A stretch of DNA of 64,000 nt, taken from Macrostomum hystrix. Lineage: Eukaryota; Platyhelminthes; Macrostomidae. The stretch covers positions 1,849,501-1,913,500 of the forward strand of contig CATNEN010000037.1 in assembly GCA_950097015.1 (NCBI GenBank), given 5' to 3'. The position numbers and the translations under genes are program-made. Below the pieces are notes generated by a model. It was not told where the DNA came from and made no database searches. It saw only the letters and a program-made list of their open reading frames with translations. Positions 1 through 12,500 of this stretch are shown piece after piece; the stretch's first letter is position 1; every line of letters begins with the position of its first letter.

Positions 1-625
1 TTCCTAGAATACATCATCCCGTTTTCTAGAATCCATCACCCCGTTTCCTAGAATCCATCATCCCGTTTCTTAAAATCCATCATCCCGTTTCCTAGAACCC
101 ATCATCCCGTTTCCTAGAATCCAACATTCCGTTTCCTAAAATCCATCACCCCGTTTCCTAGAATACATCATCCCGTTTTCTAGAATCCATCATCTCGTTT
201 CCTAGAATCCATCATCCCGTTTCCTAGAATCCAACATTCCGTTTCCTAAAATCCATCACCCCGTTTCCTAGAATACATCATCCCGTTTTCTAGAATCCAT
301 CATCTCGTTTCCTAGAATCCATCATCCCGTTTCATAGAATCCAACATTCTGTTTCCTAGAATCCATCATCCCGTTTCCTAGAATCCAACATTCCGTTTCC
401 TAAAATCCATCACCCCGTTTCCTAGAATACATCATCCCGTTTCCTAGAATCCATCATCCCGTTTCCTAGAATCCATCATTCCGTTTCCTAGAATCCATCA
501 TCCCGTTTCCTAGAATCCATCATTCCATTTCCTAGAATCCATCATTCCGTTTCCTTGAATCCATCATTCTGTTTTCTTGAATCCATCATTCCGTTTCCTA
601 GAATCCATCATCCCGTTTCCTAGAA
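1..625. repeat. 22-bp minisatellite (intron upstream of SHOC2 exon)
   Basis: About 28 head-to-tail copies of a 22-bp unit built on TTTCCTAGAATCCATCATC followed by CCG, with scattered substitutions. It reaches the left edge of the window, so its true length is unknown. It sits just upstream of the first SHOC2 exon visible here, so it is most likely inside a SHOC2 intron. Each unit carries TTTCCTAG, which looks like a weak 3' splice site. Confidence 0.9.
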
Positions 626-725
626 TCAATGATCCCAGAATTGCATTCCATCTCTTAGGATCTCACCTTATTTTCTAAAGTCGATCAGCAGCAATTATCA
701 GGTGTGTTGTTGTCCCAAACCGCAG

Positions 726-2254
726 GAAAACTGCCTGACTAACCTGCCGGACACTCTAGCCAGCTGCAGCCGGCTGCGTATGCTGGATGTTCGGCACAAC
801 AAGCTGTGCGAAATTCCGCCCGTGATTTTCAAGCTGATCGGCCTCACCCACCTGCTGCTGCGTTTCAATCGCATTCGCGAGGTGGAAGACGACCTCAGAC
901 AGCTCACCAAACTCCAGATCCTCAGCCTTAGAGAGAACAAGATCCGTTCACTGCCTGCTCTGGACTCGCTGCTGGAGCTAGTCACGCTGGATGTGTCCCA
1001 CAATAACCTAGTCGAACTGCCTGACAACATTGGCCAGTGCCTACAGTTGACTACGTTAAATTTGCAGCACAATGAGTTGAAATCTCTGCCTGATTCTATT
1101 GGCTGCCTGCGCAATTTGCAGCATCTGGGCCTGCGGTGAGTTGTACAGTGTACAGGTATAGTTTATAGGTACCTGAATAGAAATGTAAGTTTCACATCAT
1201 GGTCCTTTCCGTCCAGCTACATCAAGCTCACACTTAAATATATTTAAGCAGTTAGTAGATTGAATATATAGAGTAATAAAGCCAAAATGTAATAGCAGAT
1301 CGCAGTCCTCTTAGTGCATTTTATGCGGGAAAAGGCAAATAAAGTATCGCTATTAATCAATAAACCGGCGATTATTATTGCAGGTACAATCACCTGAAGC
1401 AGGTGCCAAAGTCATTAGCCAATTGTGGCCTATTGGACGAGTTCAACCTAGAAGGAAACAATCTGGAGACCCTGCCAGACAGTGTCCTCATGAACCTGAA
1501 CCGCCTGACTAGCATCACTCTGTCCCGAAATTATTTCAAAGCCTTCCCTGGCGGCGGTCCGCAGCAGTTCATCTCCGTGCAGACTCTGAACCTGGATCAC
1601 AACCAGGTCAATAAGATTCCATTCGGCATCTTTAGCCGCGCCGGCAGCCTAACTAAGCTAAATATGCGCGACAATCTGCTGACCGCCCTGCCGCCTGACT
1701 TCAGCAGCTGGGTTAGCCTGGTTGAGCTCAATCTTGGCACCAATCAGCTGGCCCGACTGCCAGAGGATGTGGAAAAGCTGGCCCAACTAGAAGTCCTAGT
1801 TCTTAGTAATAATCAGCTGAAACGGCTGCCATCGACTGTTCGCAATCTGGGCAAGCTCCGAGTACTGGACCTGGAGGAGAACCAATTGGAGGCCCTGCCC
1901 TCGGAGATTGGCTATGTTAAGTCGCTGCAGCGCCTCATTGTTCAGAGCAACAGGCTGCAGTGCCTGCCGCGAGCTATCGGTATGCTCTCCAATCTGGTCT
2001 ATCTGGCCATTGGTGAGAACGATCTGCATTCGCTGCCTACAGAGATTGGCAGTCTTGGTAAACTGGAGTCGCTATATCTTAATGACAATGTCAACTTGCA
2101 CAATCTGCCAGTTGAGTTGGCCTCTTGTCAGAGTCTGCAGATAATGAGCATCGAAAATTGTCCCCTGTCGCACATACCGGCTGAGATTGTGGCCGGCGGG
2201 CCGTCTCTGGTTATTCAGTACCTCAAGATCCAGGGGCCCTACTGCCAGTTTTAG
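726..2254 (+). CDS. SHOC2: SHOC2-like leucine-rich repeat scaffold, C-terminal 426 residues
   Basis: Two exons, 726-1135 and 1384-2254, join in frame. The donor is CTGCG|GTGAG at 1136, the acceptor TTGCAG ends at 1383, and an Arg codon is split across the junction. The product is a continuous ladder of about 23-residue leucine-rich repeats (LxxLxLxxNxLxxLPxxIxxL). Landmarks closely follow animal SHOC2: [33 protein letters not shown], the [12 protein letters not shown] cap and the C-terminal QGPY. SHOC2 is the leucine-rich scaffold of the SHOC2-MRAS-PP1 holophosphatase, which dephosphorylates the inhibitory serine of RAF and promotes RAS-MAPK signalling. The first exon here starts at the acceptor CCGCAG ending at 725. 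About the first 150 residues, including the start codon, lie upstream of the window or of the 22-bp array. It is cytosolic, with no signal peptide or membrane segment. The orthologue assignment is strong. Confidence 0.93.
1136..1383 (+). other. SHOC2 intron without a minisatellite
   Basis: A 248-nt GT-AG intron, AT-rich, and one of only two complete introns in the window with no obvious tandem repeat. The donor is GTGAGT and the acceptor ATTATTGCAG. Confidence 0.85.
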
Positions 2255-2346
2255 TTAATTATATACGGTCTATAATCTTGTCTGTCTTTGTTGTGAAACT
2301 AATGCACCTGAAATCGCTTCCTACTATAGATCTGAAGCAACCTGTG

Positions 2347-2352
2347 AATAAA
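2347..2352 (+). terminator. Candidate poly(A) signal of SHOC2
   Basis: AATAAA lies about 93 nt after the SHOC2 stop codon, a normal position for cleavage and polyadenylation. No other feature competes for it. Confidence 0.5.
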
Positions 2353-2452
2353 TTGTTTTTTAATGACTATCAGGAAGATATTTCTTATCTTTCCACGGAC
2401 CATTCTTCTCAATTCAAGTTTTCTTTTCCTCGCCTCAATGTACAAACCGTCT

Positions 2453-2815
2453 TTAGCCAACCTCTACACGCAGTGTACGTGCGCTGCCCCTATAATTAAC
2501 TTTCCTGTCTCCAAATGTACACGCGCTGCCTCCAGTCAAGCACTCTACCCGGAATGTACGCACACTGCCCCCAGTTAATTTTTCTACCCTAAGCGTACAC
2601 ACAGCGCCTCCAGTCAACCTCTCTACCCGAAATGTACGCACGCTGCCCCCCCCGGTTAATTTTTCTACCCTCAACGTACACACATCGCCTCCAGTCAACC
2701 TCTCTACCCGAAATGTACGCACGCTGCCCCCCCCCCGGTTAATTTTTCTACCCTCAACGTACACACATCGCCTCCAGTCAACCTCTCTACCCGAAATGTA
2801 CGCTGCACACGAGTC
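2453..2815. repeat. Compound minisatellite of about 80 bp (two related half-units)
   Basis: Alternating related half-units: CTCTACCCGAAATGTACGCA with a C-run of 5-9, and TTTTTCTACCCTCAACGTAC with CACATCGCCTCCAG. The half-units diverge from each other but whole units are well conserved. The array lies in the 3' flank of SHOC2. The cytosine runs vary in length between copies. Confidence 0.8.
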
Positions 2816-4240
2816 AAATTTTTTTATTTCCTAACATTGACGCTCCCTATTATTAAAAGTTGAGTTATAAAAAATCAATGTGCAATTATTTGTAGAAATT
2901 TTGTCTTATTCTAACTCATAGCCTTAGCAGGTCGATGATGCTTTTACTTTATAGACAACTTGTCTATCTGCTCTGTATTTTTAATAGTGATATTACTCGC
3001 AGTCTGAATTCACTGCTACAGTTAATCTAGTTAATTCTTTAGGTTTATCCTGGCTTTTCAAACGCTTGCTATTGCTGTTTTTGCCTTGCAAACTTGTTTG
3101 AAATAAATATTTTTCTCGGTATACTTTGTCTAAAGATATTTTTACGTGCGTCTTTGATTACGTGCGCTTTTGATTATGATATCTATGGTAGTTTATAGAA
3201 TCATTTTAGTTTCGTTAAGTCTGTTGCTATGCATTGTTGCACCAGATACAGTCGCGTATCAGCCAATCAGAACAGCCGGTTTGACCACGAAAACTCATAA
3301 TATAGAATAGAATAGGAATGACGGAAGTTGAGCTAAATTTAAATCAAATGAGATAGTTCTGAGCAATTGTGTACAGCAACGGTTCTCAGTGTAGTATTTT
3401 AACTGGTCTTAATTTCTGTTTTATTTTGCTGCTTTTTATATTCTTGCTTAGCGTATGCTTTGAACAGCATAGCTGAGAAGTTTAGAAATGCAATTATTTT
3501 ATTAAGACTATTCTGCTTCTAGTCCCTCAGAATATTCAGCAACTGGCAAGCATTCTTCAAATAAATTATCCTACAGTTGTCTTTAGTTCTGTTTATATTC
3601 ACTTCTTTATCGATTTAATCTAAAATTATTGAGAATCATTTGAAAGAGATGCTACGAGTACATTCATTACTCATAAACTATAGTAGTTTATCATGTGATG
3701 CTTATAATTTGCGCTCCAGTTCTGATAGCTTGCCCTTGTTCATTTTTTGCTTAAGCTTTGTGCAATATTCTTCTGTATGACGTGTATATTCTCATTTTTT
3801 GTTACTATATTCTATTTTTGTGGCACTAGTTCGATTTTTTCGGCTATATAATAATGTCACAATGTCAGTTTTTGAAAAATATTCGTACTATCTAAAATGT
3901 ACTTTAACTTATTTATTTTCCGATAATCCCGATAATTGATATACTTCACTATGCTTGAAATTTTTTTTTGTTTTTTTTTATTTTGCGATATTGTCTTTAT
4001 GCTACAAAACAAATTTATTAATTAATTGCTGTGTTACGGCAACTACTTAAAATCACTGAAATAGGTGATTTTTTTAATATAAAATCTCTGTCCGTATTGT
4101 ATTTTGCTGTTTTCATGTCCATTAGTCTGTTTGCTTTACAGTCATATAATTATGAGTATGTTTTAGTCTAGTAAGGGGGTACAGCCTAGTGCTATAGCGC
4201 GGACTCACAACTCGATGGTCGGGACTTACAACTAAAGTCA
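2816..4240. other. AT-rich intergenic DNA
   Basis: No gene supported. The sequence is AT-rich with stops in all frames. Near 4170-4240, just before the 50-bp array, there is a stretch with tRNA-like flavour (AGCCTAGTGCTATAGCGCGG) that could be a decayed SINE head. I could not fold it into a tRNA. Confidence 0.6.
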
Positions 4241-4248
4241 TTGACATT

Positions 4249-5130
4249 CGCCAGGTTCTAGATTGAGAATTCCCTGATCATTTAGTGAACTTCAATCTCT
4301 CCAGGTTCTAGATTGAGAATTCCCTGATCATTTAGTGAACTTCAATCTCGCCAGGTTCTAGATTGAGAATTCCCTGATCATTTAGTGAACTTCAATCTCT
4401 CCAGGTTCTAGATTGAGAATTCCCTGATCATTTAGTGAACTTCAATCTCTCCAGGTTCGAGATTTAGAATTCCCTGATCATTTAGTGAACTTCAGTCTCT
4501 CCAGGTTCTAGATTGAGAATTCCCTGATCATTTAGTGAACTTCAATCTCGCCAGGTTCTAGATTTAGAATTCCCTGATCATTTAGTGAACTTCAGTCTCT
4601 CCAGGTTCTAGATTGAGAATTCCCTGATCATTTAGTGAACTTCAATCTCTCCAGGTTCTAGATGGAGAATTCCCTAACCATTTAGTGAACTTCAATCTCT
4701 CCAGGTTCTAGATTGAGAATTCCCTGATCATTTAGTGAACTTCAATCTCTCCAGGTTCTAGATTGAGAATTCCCTAACCATTTAGTGAACTTCAATCTCT
4801 CCAGGTTCTAGATTGAGAATTCCCTGATCATTTAGTGAACTTCAATCTCGCCAGGTTCTAGATTGAGAATTCCCTGATCATTTAGTGAACTTCAATCTCT
4901 CCAGGTTCTAGATTGAGAATTCCCTGATCATTTAGTGAACTTCAATCTCTCCAGGTTCTAGATTGAGAATTCCCTAACCATTTAGTGAACTTCAATCTCT
5001 CCAGGTTCTAGATTGAGAATTCCCTGATCATTTAGTGAACTTCAATCTCGCCAGGTTCTAGATTGAGAATTCCCTGATCATTTAGTGAACTTCAATCTCG
5101 CCAGATTCTAGATTGAGAATTCGCTCGTTC
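4249..5130. repeat. 50-bp minisatellite with an inverted repeat in every unit
   Basis: About 17.6 copies of an exact 50-bp period beginning CCAGGTTCTAGATTGAG and ending CTTCAATCTCT. Variation is limited to a few positions: GATTGAG/GATTTAG/GATGGAG, CTGATCA/CTAACCA, and a final T or G. AGATTGA near the start and TCAATCT near the end are reverse complements, and TGATCA and GAATTC palindromes lie between them. Confidence 0.95.
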
Positions 5131-5814
5131 TTTGTAACTTTTAGAATATCTTCTAGTGCTGTCTTACTGTAAAACGATTGTTAATCCCGGAGAATATATC
5201 AATATCAAGCTTTTTGTTCCTAGAAATCGCCATATTGATTCAAAACTCTAAGCATATCTCTAATATTCCTCAAAAGTTTTGTTGAAAGCTTACCTATTTC
5301 TGTACGTGACGCAATAAAAAGCGTCTTTGAAAGAGTTTATATTTATTCTAACCCGACTAAAATATAGCAGAACAGTATAACCCATCTTATTTGTGATCGT
5401 CTTTCTAAGTGGCTTCGCTGTTGTGCGCATTATATACTACTGCCGCTGGTCAGTAGTGTTTTTACTAATCATTTTTTACTCTTACAAACCTGGCTATAAT
5501 ATTTATACGTGTTATCGTTTGTGTACGGTTACGCAGCAGATGTTTCGCTTCGGTTTTTTGATTTGCCCCTATCTTATCTATATATATATTTATATATATT
5601 ATATTCGTCGCTCTTTGTATTCTAGCATTGTCCTTTTACTGTGTCATTTGGAATTTTATAAAATTCCTGTTTTACGTTTGTCCAGGAAGAAAAGTTTCAG
5701 CAATTCTCTCTAGTGATTCAAGAAAATATAAGTTTTATTATCAAAGCTTTCGTCTCGTAGGTGTTGTGGCGTATTAAAAAGTTTGTCTCCATTGGTTTTT
5801 ATTTCATTTGTTTC
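5131..5814. other. AT-rich spacer, no gene seen
   Basis: A reading frame of about 100 codons from 5393 has AT-rich, low-complexity composition with no recognisable domain. I do not call a gene here. Confidence 0.5.
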
Positions 5815-6395
5815 AGAGCTCCTAACCAGCCCAATAAACCTCCAATCTACATTCCTATATATTATTTTCCTACCCCTAGGGCTCCAGCCAGCCCCTCTGC
5901 CCCAAATGTACATTCCTATATATTATTTTCCTACCCCCTAGAGCTCCAGCCAGCCCCTCTGCCTCAAATATACATTCCTATATATTATTTTCCTACCCCT
6001 AGAGCTCGAGCCAGCCCCTCTGCCTCAAATATACATTCCTATATATTATTTTCCTACCCCTAGAGCTCCAGCCAGCCCCTCTGCCCCAAATGTACATTCC
6101 TATATATTATTTTCCTACCCCCTAGAGCTCCAGCCAGCCCCTCTGCCTCAAATATACATTCCTATATATTATTTTCCTACCCCTAGAGCTCGAGCCAGCC
6201 CCTCTGCCTCAAATATACATTCCTATATATTATTTTCCTACCCCTAGAGCTCCAGCCAGCCCCTCTGCCACCAATGTACATTCATATTCTTTTTCTACCC
6301 CTAAAGCTCCCAGCCAACCCCTCTGCCTCCAATGTACATTCCTATAGCTCCCAGCCAACCCTATCCTCATCCAATGTACCTGTCTTCCAACTTTT
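5815..6395. repeat. Minisatellite of about 61 bp upstream of NOMO
   Basis: About 7 full units followed by degenerate shorter copies. Each unit contains AGCTCCAGCCAGCCCCTCTG, then CCTCAAATATACATTCC, then TATATATTATTTTCCTACCC. The array ends about 160 bp before the NOMO start codon. The units carry TTTTCCTACCCCTAG, an acceptor-like string. Confidence 0.88.
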
Positions 6396-6540
6396 CTATT
6401 AATTAGCTCCAAGCAAACTCACCGACCTTCGTTGTACAGTGAATTAAATTTATTCTTAAAGCAGTGGAAATTTATTATTAAAGAATGGAATTTATTCTTA
6501 TCTATTCTTAAAGCAGTTGCTGACCTGTTTGTCCTAAAAT

Positions 6541-6550
6541 TATTTTGCAG
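6541..6550 (+). promoter_or_regulatory. 3' splice acceptor 3 nt before the NOMO ATG
   Basis: TATTTTGCAG is followed by CAC and then ATG at 6554. It is either the end of a 5'-UTR intron or a spliced-leader trans-splice acceptor. It also fixes 6554 as the preferred start. Confidence 0.6.
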
Positions 6551-6553
6551 CAC

Positions 6554-9500
6554 ATGCACATGCCGGCCCGAATGCCGTTGTTTTCTCTGCTTCTCCCACT
6601 GCTGCTAGTTGCGGCGCCGTGGCTCTCAGCTGGCCAAGATCCAGTCGGCTGCGGCGGCTTTGTCAGACTGCCGCAGGGCGCCAAAGCGCCAAACTACGCC
6701 AGGATGCGGGTGCAGTTGTACAACGAGCAGGGCAACCTGCGTTTCGTATCGGACATTAGTCCGAATGGCGCCTACTCTGTGCCTGTGTACGAGCGAGGCC
6801 AGCACGCTATTCGACTGTCTGCGCCTGATGGCTGGCACCTGGAGCCCGAGAGTCACCAAGTTGCCGTGCTGGATCAGGTAAGACTAGGGCTTCAGGGCTT
6901 ATATATGTGCACTTTAATGAACTAGTCTGCAATTCGTGGCTTTGTGTAGGGATTCTTATACTACTTTTACCTGGGATCTGAAGGGAATTCGATAACTCTA
7001 CCAAGGGATCTGAAGGGGAATTCGATAACTACCTGGGATCTGAAGGGAAATTCGATAGCTCTAGGGATCTGAAGGGGAATTCGATAGCTCTACCTGGGGA
7101 TCTGAAAGGGCATTTAATTGCTCTACCTAGGGATCTGAAGTGTCAAATTCTTTCCCTCTAAAAATAAAAAAGCAAATTAGCCTCATCACCTGTTTGAACA
7201 CCTGGCCAGGACTCCTGCCAGCGCGACTTGGACTTCCGCCTGCTGGGCTATGCCATATTTGGCTCCGTGCACACCCGGGGCCTGCGCACCGGCCCGCCGG
7301 ACCTGCCGCTGGCTCTCGCCGATCGTCGCTCCGGCGATAAAATTGCCGCTAATGCCACTGACGCAGATGGTCGATTTGTATTTGTCCGCGTGCCGCCTGG
7401 CAAGTACACAGTCCGGCCCGACCTACCGGCCGGCGGCGGCGCCGCAGCTTTCGAAACCGACCATCTGGACGTTGACGTTGTCAATGACAACGCCAGCCCA
7501 GCCGGCGCTCTGGTTGTCAAAGGCTTCGCGGTTTCCGCCGGCATCGGCGGCGGCGTCGGACCGGGCGCCCAGATCTACCTGTACGGCTCCGGCGAGGGAG
7601 TGAAGTGCGAAAAGCCCGGCAAGCCGCACCCGGAATTTCAATCGCCATTGCTGCCATCGGAGCGGCCGCTCTGCCGGGCTGTCGCCGACAATTCCGACGG
7701 CAGTGCCAAGTTTATTGACGTGCCCGGAGGCGAGTACACTCTGGTGCCGTTTCATCCGGATTATCGGATCGAGCCGGACCGCCTCAGCCTGAGGGTCCGG
7801 CACTCCGACCTGCACCTGGGAGTCGTGTTCAAGGTGCGCCTGCGCTGTGTTTAGGGGATTCGAACCTAAATTCGGGTTTTATCCTCGTTTTAACTCTTCA
7901 GTCAGTTATTTTCCCTACGCCTGTTTCCCTACAAATCCGGTTGTTATCCCCTTTCTCCTACTCAGTCCATTGTTATCCCCTTTCTCCTACTCAGTCCATT
8001 GTTATCCCCTTTCTCCTACTCAGTCCATTGTTATCGCCTTTCTCCTACTCAGTCCATTGTTATCCCCTTTCTCCTACTCAGTCCATTGTTATCCCCTTTC
8101 TCCTACTCAGTCCATTGTTATCGCCTTTCTCCTACTCAGTCCATTGTTATCGCCTTTCTCCTACTCAGTCCATTGTTATCGCCTTTCTCCTACTCAGTCC
8201 ATTGTTATCCCCTTTCTCCTACTCAGTCCATTGTTATCGCCTTTCTCCCACCCAGTCCATTGTTATCCCCTTTCTCCCACCCAGTCCATTGTTATCCCCC
8301 TTCTCCTACTCAGTCCATTGTTATCCCCTTTCTCCCACTCAGTCCATTGTTATCCCTTTTCTCCTACTCAGTCCATTGTTATCCCCCTTCTCCTACCCAG
8401 TCCATTGTTATCCCCTTTCTCCCACCCAGTCCATTATTATCCCCTTTCTCCCACTCAGTCCATTGTTATCCCCTTTCTCCTACTCAATCCATTGTTATCC
8501 CCTTTCTCCCACCCAGTCCATTATTATCCCCTTTCTCCCACTCAGTCCATTGTTATCCCCTTTCTCCTACTCAATCCATTGTTATCCCCTTTCTCCCACC
8601 CAGTCCATTATTATCCCCTTTCTCCTACTCAATCCATTGTTATCCCCTTTCTCCTACTCAGTCCATTATTATCCCCTTTCTCCCACTCAGTCCATTATTA
8701 TCCCCTTTCTCCTACTCAGTCCATTGTTATCCCCTTTCTCCTACTCAATCCATTGTTATCCCCTTTCTCCTACTCAGTCCATTGTTATCCCCTTTCTCCT
8801 ACTCAGTCCATTGTTATCCCCTTTCTCCTACTCAGTCCATTGTTATCCCCTTTCTCCTACTCAATCCATTGTTATCCCCTTTCTCCCACCCAGTCCATTA
8901 TTATCCCCTTTCTCCTACTCAGTCCATTGTTATCGCCTTTCTCCTACTCAGTCCATTGTTATCCCCCTTCTCCTACTCAATCCATTGTTATCCCCTTTCT
9001 CCTACTCAATCCATTATTATCCCCTTTCTCCCACCCAGTCCATTGTTATCCCCTTTCTGCCGCCCAATCGGCTGTTATCCTTATTTCACCACTGAGTCAG
9101 TTAGTTATCTCCATTTTCCCACTCGGTTGGCTGACATCCCCTTGATCTCCCAGTACGTTTGTCGATCCCCATCTCCATCTAACAATTAACTCCGCAGGCT
9201 GCCGGTGTTATCCTGCGCGGTCGCGTTGTTGGCCCGGACGGTGGGCCCCTAGCCGGCGCTCGGGTCCGCCTAATCCCCAGCCAGGGTCGTGGGGCGGCAG
9301 CTTCGGAAGTGGAAGCGGAAACTGGCGCGGACGGCCGGTTCCAGCTGCACACGGCCGAGCGCCTGCCCAGCTGGACGGTGCAGGCGACCTACCCGGACAT
9401 GCTGTTCCAGCCCGCTGGCAGCGACTCCCTGGCTTTCGCTACGGACATTCGGCCGGCCAGCTATCGAGTCTGTGGCCGCGCCGAAGGTCTGGGCGTTCGG

Positions 9501-12500
9501 TTGGTTGCTAGCCTATCGGCGCCGGAAATCGACGCCTCGGCCACCGAGCAGGATGGCACCTTCTGTATCTACCTGCCATCTGGCAAGCATATACTCCGCT
9601 GCGGCCGGGCCCAGCGAGAGATCACCGTGGCCGGACCCGTCACCGGACTGCTGCTCAAGGAGCAACGGGTTGACGTCTCCGGCCGGGTTGTCGGCTGTCC
9701 GGGCGGACAATGTCCGGCAGATTTGCAGGTGAGTTTGGTTGAATTTGAATCCCCATTAAAGTTTGTTTATCCATGCTCGCTTGTCTCTTTTTTCGTTTTT
9801 TGTAGCTTCTCAGCCTTCCAGATTGGTCATTGTGGCTTCTCAGCCTTCCAGATTGGTCATTGTGGCTTCTCAGCCTTCCAGATTGGTCATTGTGGCTTCT
9901 CAATCTTCCAGATTGGTCATTGTGGCTTCTCAGCCTTCCAGATTGGTCATTGTGGCTTCTCAATCTTCCAGATTGGTCATAGAAGCTTCTCAATCTTCCA
10001 GATTGGTCATTGTGGCTTCTCAGCCTTCCAGATTGGTCATTGTGGCTTCTCAATCTTCCAGATCGGTCATTGTGGCTTCTCAATCTTCCACAACGGTCAT
10101 AGCAGTTTCTCAGCCATCCAGATTGTATTTTTCAATTCAGTGTGCAATTGTGACGTCATCACTGATTGGCTAAGCTCGCCGTGTATTCCCCAGGTGACAT
10201 TATCCGGTGAGGAGACCACCACGGCTCGAGTTGGCCCCGACGGGGCCTTCAGCCTGCCCGGCCAACTGCCCGGCTCCTACTCGGCCACCCTGGACGGTGG
10301 CGACCTGCTGTGCTGGGCCAGCCGTCAGCAGCAGCTTGCCGACCTGTCCGGCAAGCCCGGAACTCTGCAGTTCCGAGTTTCCGGCGTTAAAGCCTTCGTC
10401 TCCGCCAGTCACGACATCGAGCTGACCTATGCCAAGACCTCGGTGCGGGTCGGCCAGGGTCGGACGGAGGTCTGCCTGGAGGCTCAGCCGCCTGTTGAGC
10501 TGCGCGCCGCCTCCTGTCACCAGCTGGCCGCTGACACTGCCCGTCTGGAACGGCCTGGTGACTCCGTCAACTTCGCCGCCGCCGCTTTCCTAGTGCGTCT
10601 AAGTGCAGAATATCCCGACGGCAGCTCGGAGCCGATCCGCATTGAACTGACAGCCGACGGCAAGCCGGCTGGCCAGTTCAGCTTGAAGCCGACCCCAGCC
10701 AGCAGTGACGCAGCCTCCGTCGATATGCACTATCCAGCTGGCGTGGTGCTGGAAGCTCGAATCCTGGCTAACAACTCGGTGCTGGAGCCGTCCACCGCGG
10801 GCCTGACAGTCATGGATCCGCTGTCCTGCCAGCCGCAGACCATGCGCTTCACTGTCCGGCGCGGTCAGCGCATTGTCGGCCAAGTTGAGCCGCCGGTGCC
10901 AGGCGTTGAAGTCTCCCTGATGCTGGATCGCAGCTCCGCGGCCGCCGAGGCGGTGGTCGATGATGGACCTGTAGCCACGTTGACCACCGAGAAGGACGGC
11001 CGGTTCGAGTTTGGCCCCGTCCTGGCCGGCAGAGCCTACAAATTGGCGGGCCGCCTCACCGGCTATCGCTTCGAAGAGAAGCCTTGCGCTGAGCGACCCG
11101 GCGGAGACGCCAAGAGAATCCTGCGCGCCCACCGGCTGGCTGGCGTCCACGTCCAGACAGGCCTGCCCAGCGTGCTTGTGTCCATGAGCGGCGATTCGGC
11201 CAGGTTTCATCAGGCCACGGACGCGGCTGGCCTGGCTGTGTTCTCCGATCTGATGCCCGGCCGCTACTATGTTCGAGGCATGGTCAAGGAGTTCCGCTTT
11301 GAGCCGGCCAGCGCTGAGGTTATGGTGAGCTTGAGCACATGTCTTCCGCTATTCTGATAAGCTTCCCTCGGTCAACTCTGGCCTAGGGCCCCATGCAACA
11401 CCTCTTACCTGTCTCATCTCTCCCGTGTGCCATCTCTCCCGTGTCTCATCTCTCCCGTGTGCCATCTCTCCCGTGTGCCATCTCCCCCGTGTCTCATCTC
11501 TCCCGTGTGCCATCTCTCCCGTGTGCTATCTCCCCCGTGTGCCATCTCCCAGTGTCTCATTTCTCCCGTGTGCCATCTCCCCCTTGTGCCATCTCCCCCG
11601 TGTCTCATCTCTCCCGTGTGCCATCTCTCCCGTGTCTCATCTCTCCAGTGTCTCATCTCTCTGCTGTCTCATCTCTCCAGTGTCTCATCTCTCCCGTGTC
11701 TCATCTCTCCAGTGTCTCATCTCTCCCGTGTCTCATCTCTCCCGTGTCTCATCTCTCCAGTGTCTCATCTCTCCCGTGTCTCATCTCTCCCGTGTGCCAT
11801 CTCTCCCGTGTGCCATCTCCCCCGTGTCTCATCTCTCCCGTGTGCCATCTCTTCCGTGTGCCATCTCTCCCCTGTGCCATCTCTCCCGTGTGCCATCTCC
11901 CCCGTGTCTCATCTCTCCCGTGTTTCTACTTTATAGTAGACATAAACAAACGCATTTTACACATTCTATGAATTGCGCACTCCTCACTCAGGTGAAGGAG
12001 GGCGAGGTCACGGAAGTCGCCCTACGTCCGGTGCGCACCGGCTACTCCGCCTACGGCCGGGTTGTCTCCCTATCCGGCGCTCCCCTGTCCGACGTGGTAG
12101 TCACCGGCGTGCCGGAGTCCACCTGCCAGCAGGGCACCGAGACAGCCGACACGGACGCTGTTGGCGAGTTCCGTCTGCGTGGCCTGGCTTCCGGTTGCCG
12201 CTACAATGTCTCGGTGCGACCCGGCCAGCCGGCTGTTGATCGCACACTGCCAGCCTTCGAGTCTGTCACAGTGGCCGCCGCTGACGCCACTGGCCTGGTG
12301 TTCTACGGCCTGCCCCGACCAGGCCACACCGACTTGTTTGTCACTGTTGCCGCCGAGAGTCGGGAACAACGCCAATCATTGCACCTGACTGTACACCCGG
12401 ACCTCAGTCCCGGCCGGCTGACCGACGCCTGTGACCTGGCCGACCGGATCCTCATGTACTCCAGCGCTGTGCCAAACGACAATCAATATTATGTTGTAAC

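Noticed and set aside
7847-9189. Three overlapping + frames of about 385-430 codons with PLLSPFSYSVHCY-like repeats
   Set aside because: They are the three translations of a 29-bp minisatellite inside NOMO intron 2, open only because the unit has no stop.
9655-10083. Minus-strand frame with SHNDQSGRLR repeats
   Set aside because: Antisense of NOMO exon 3 and the intron 3 repeat.
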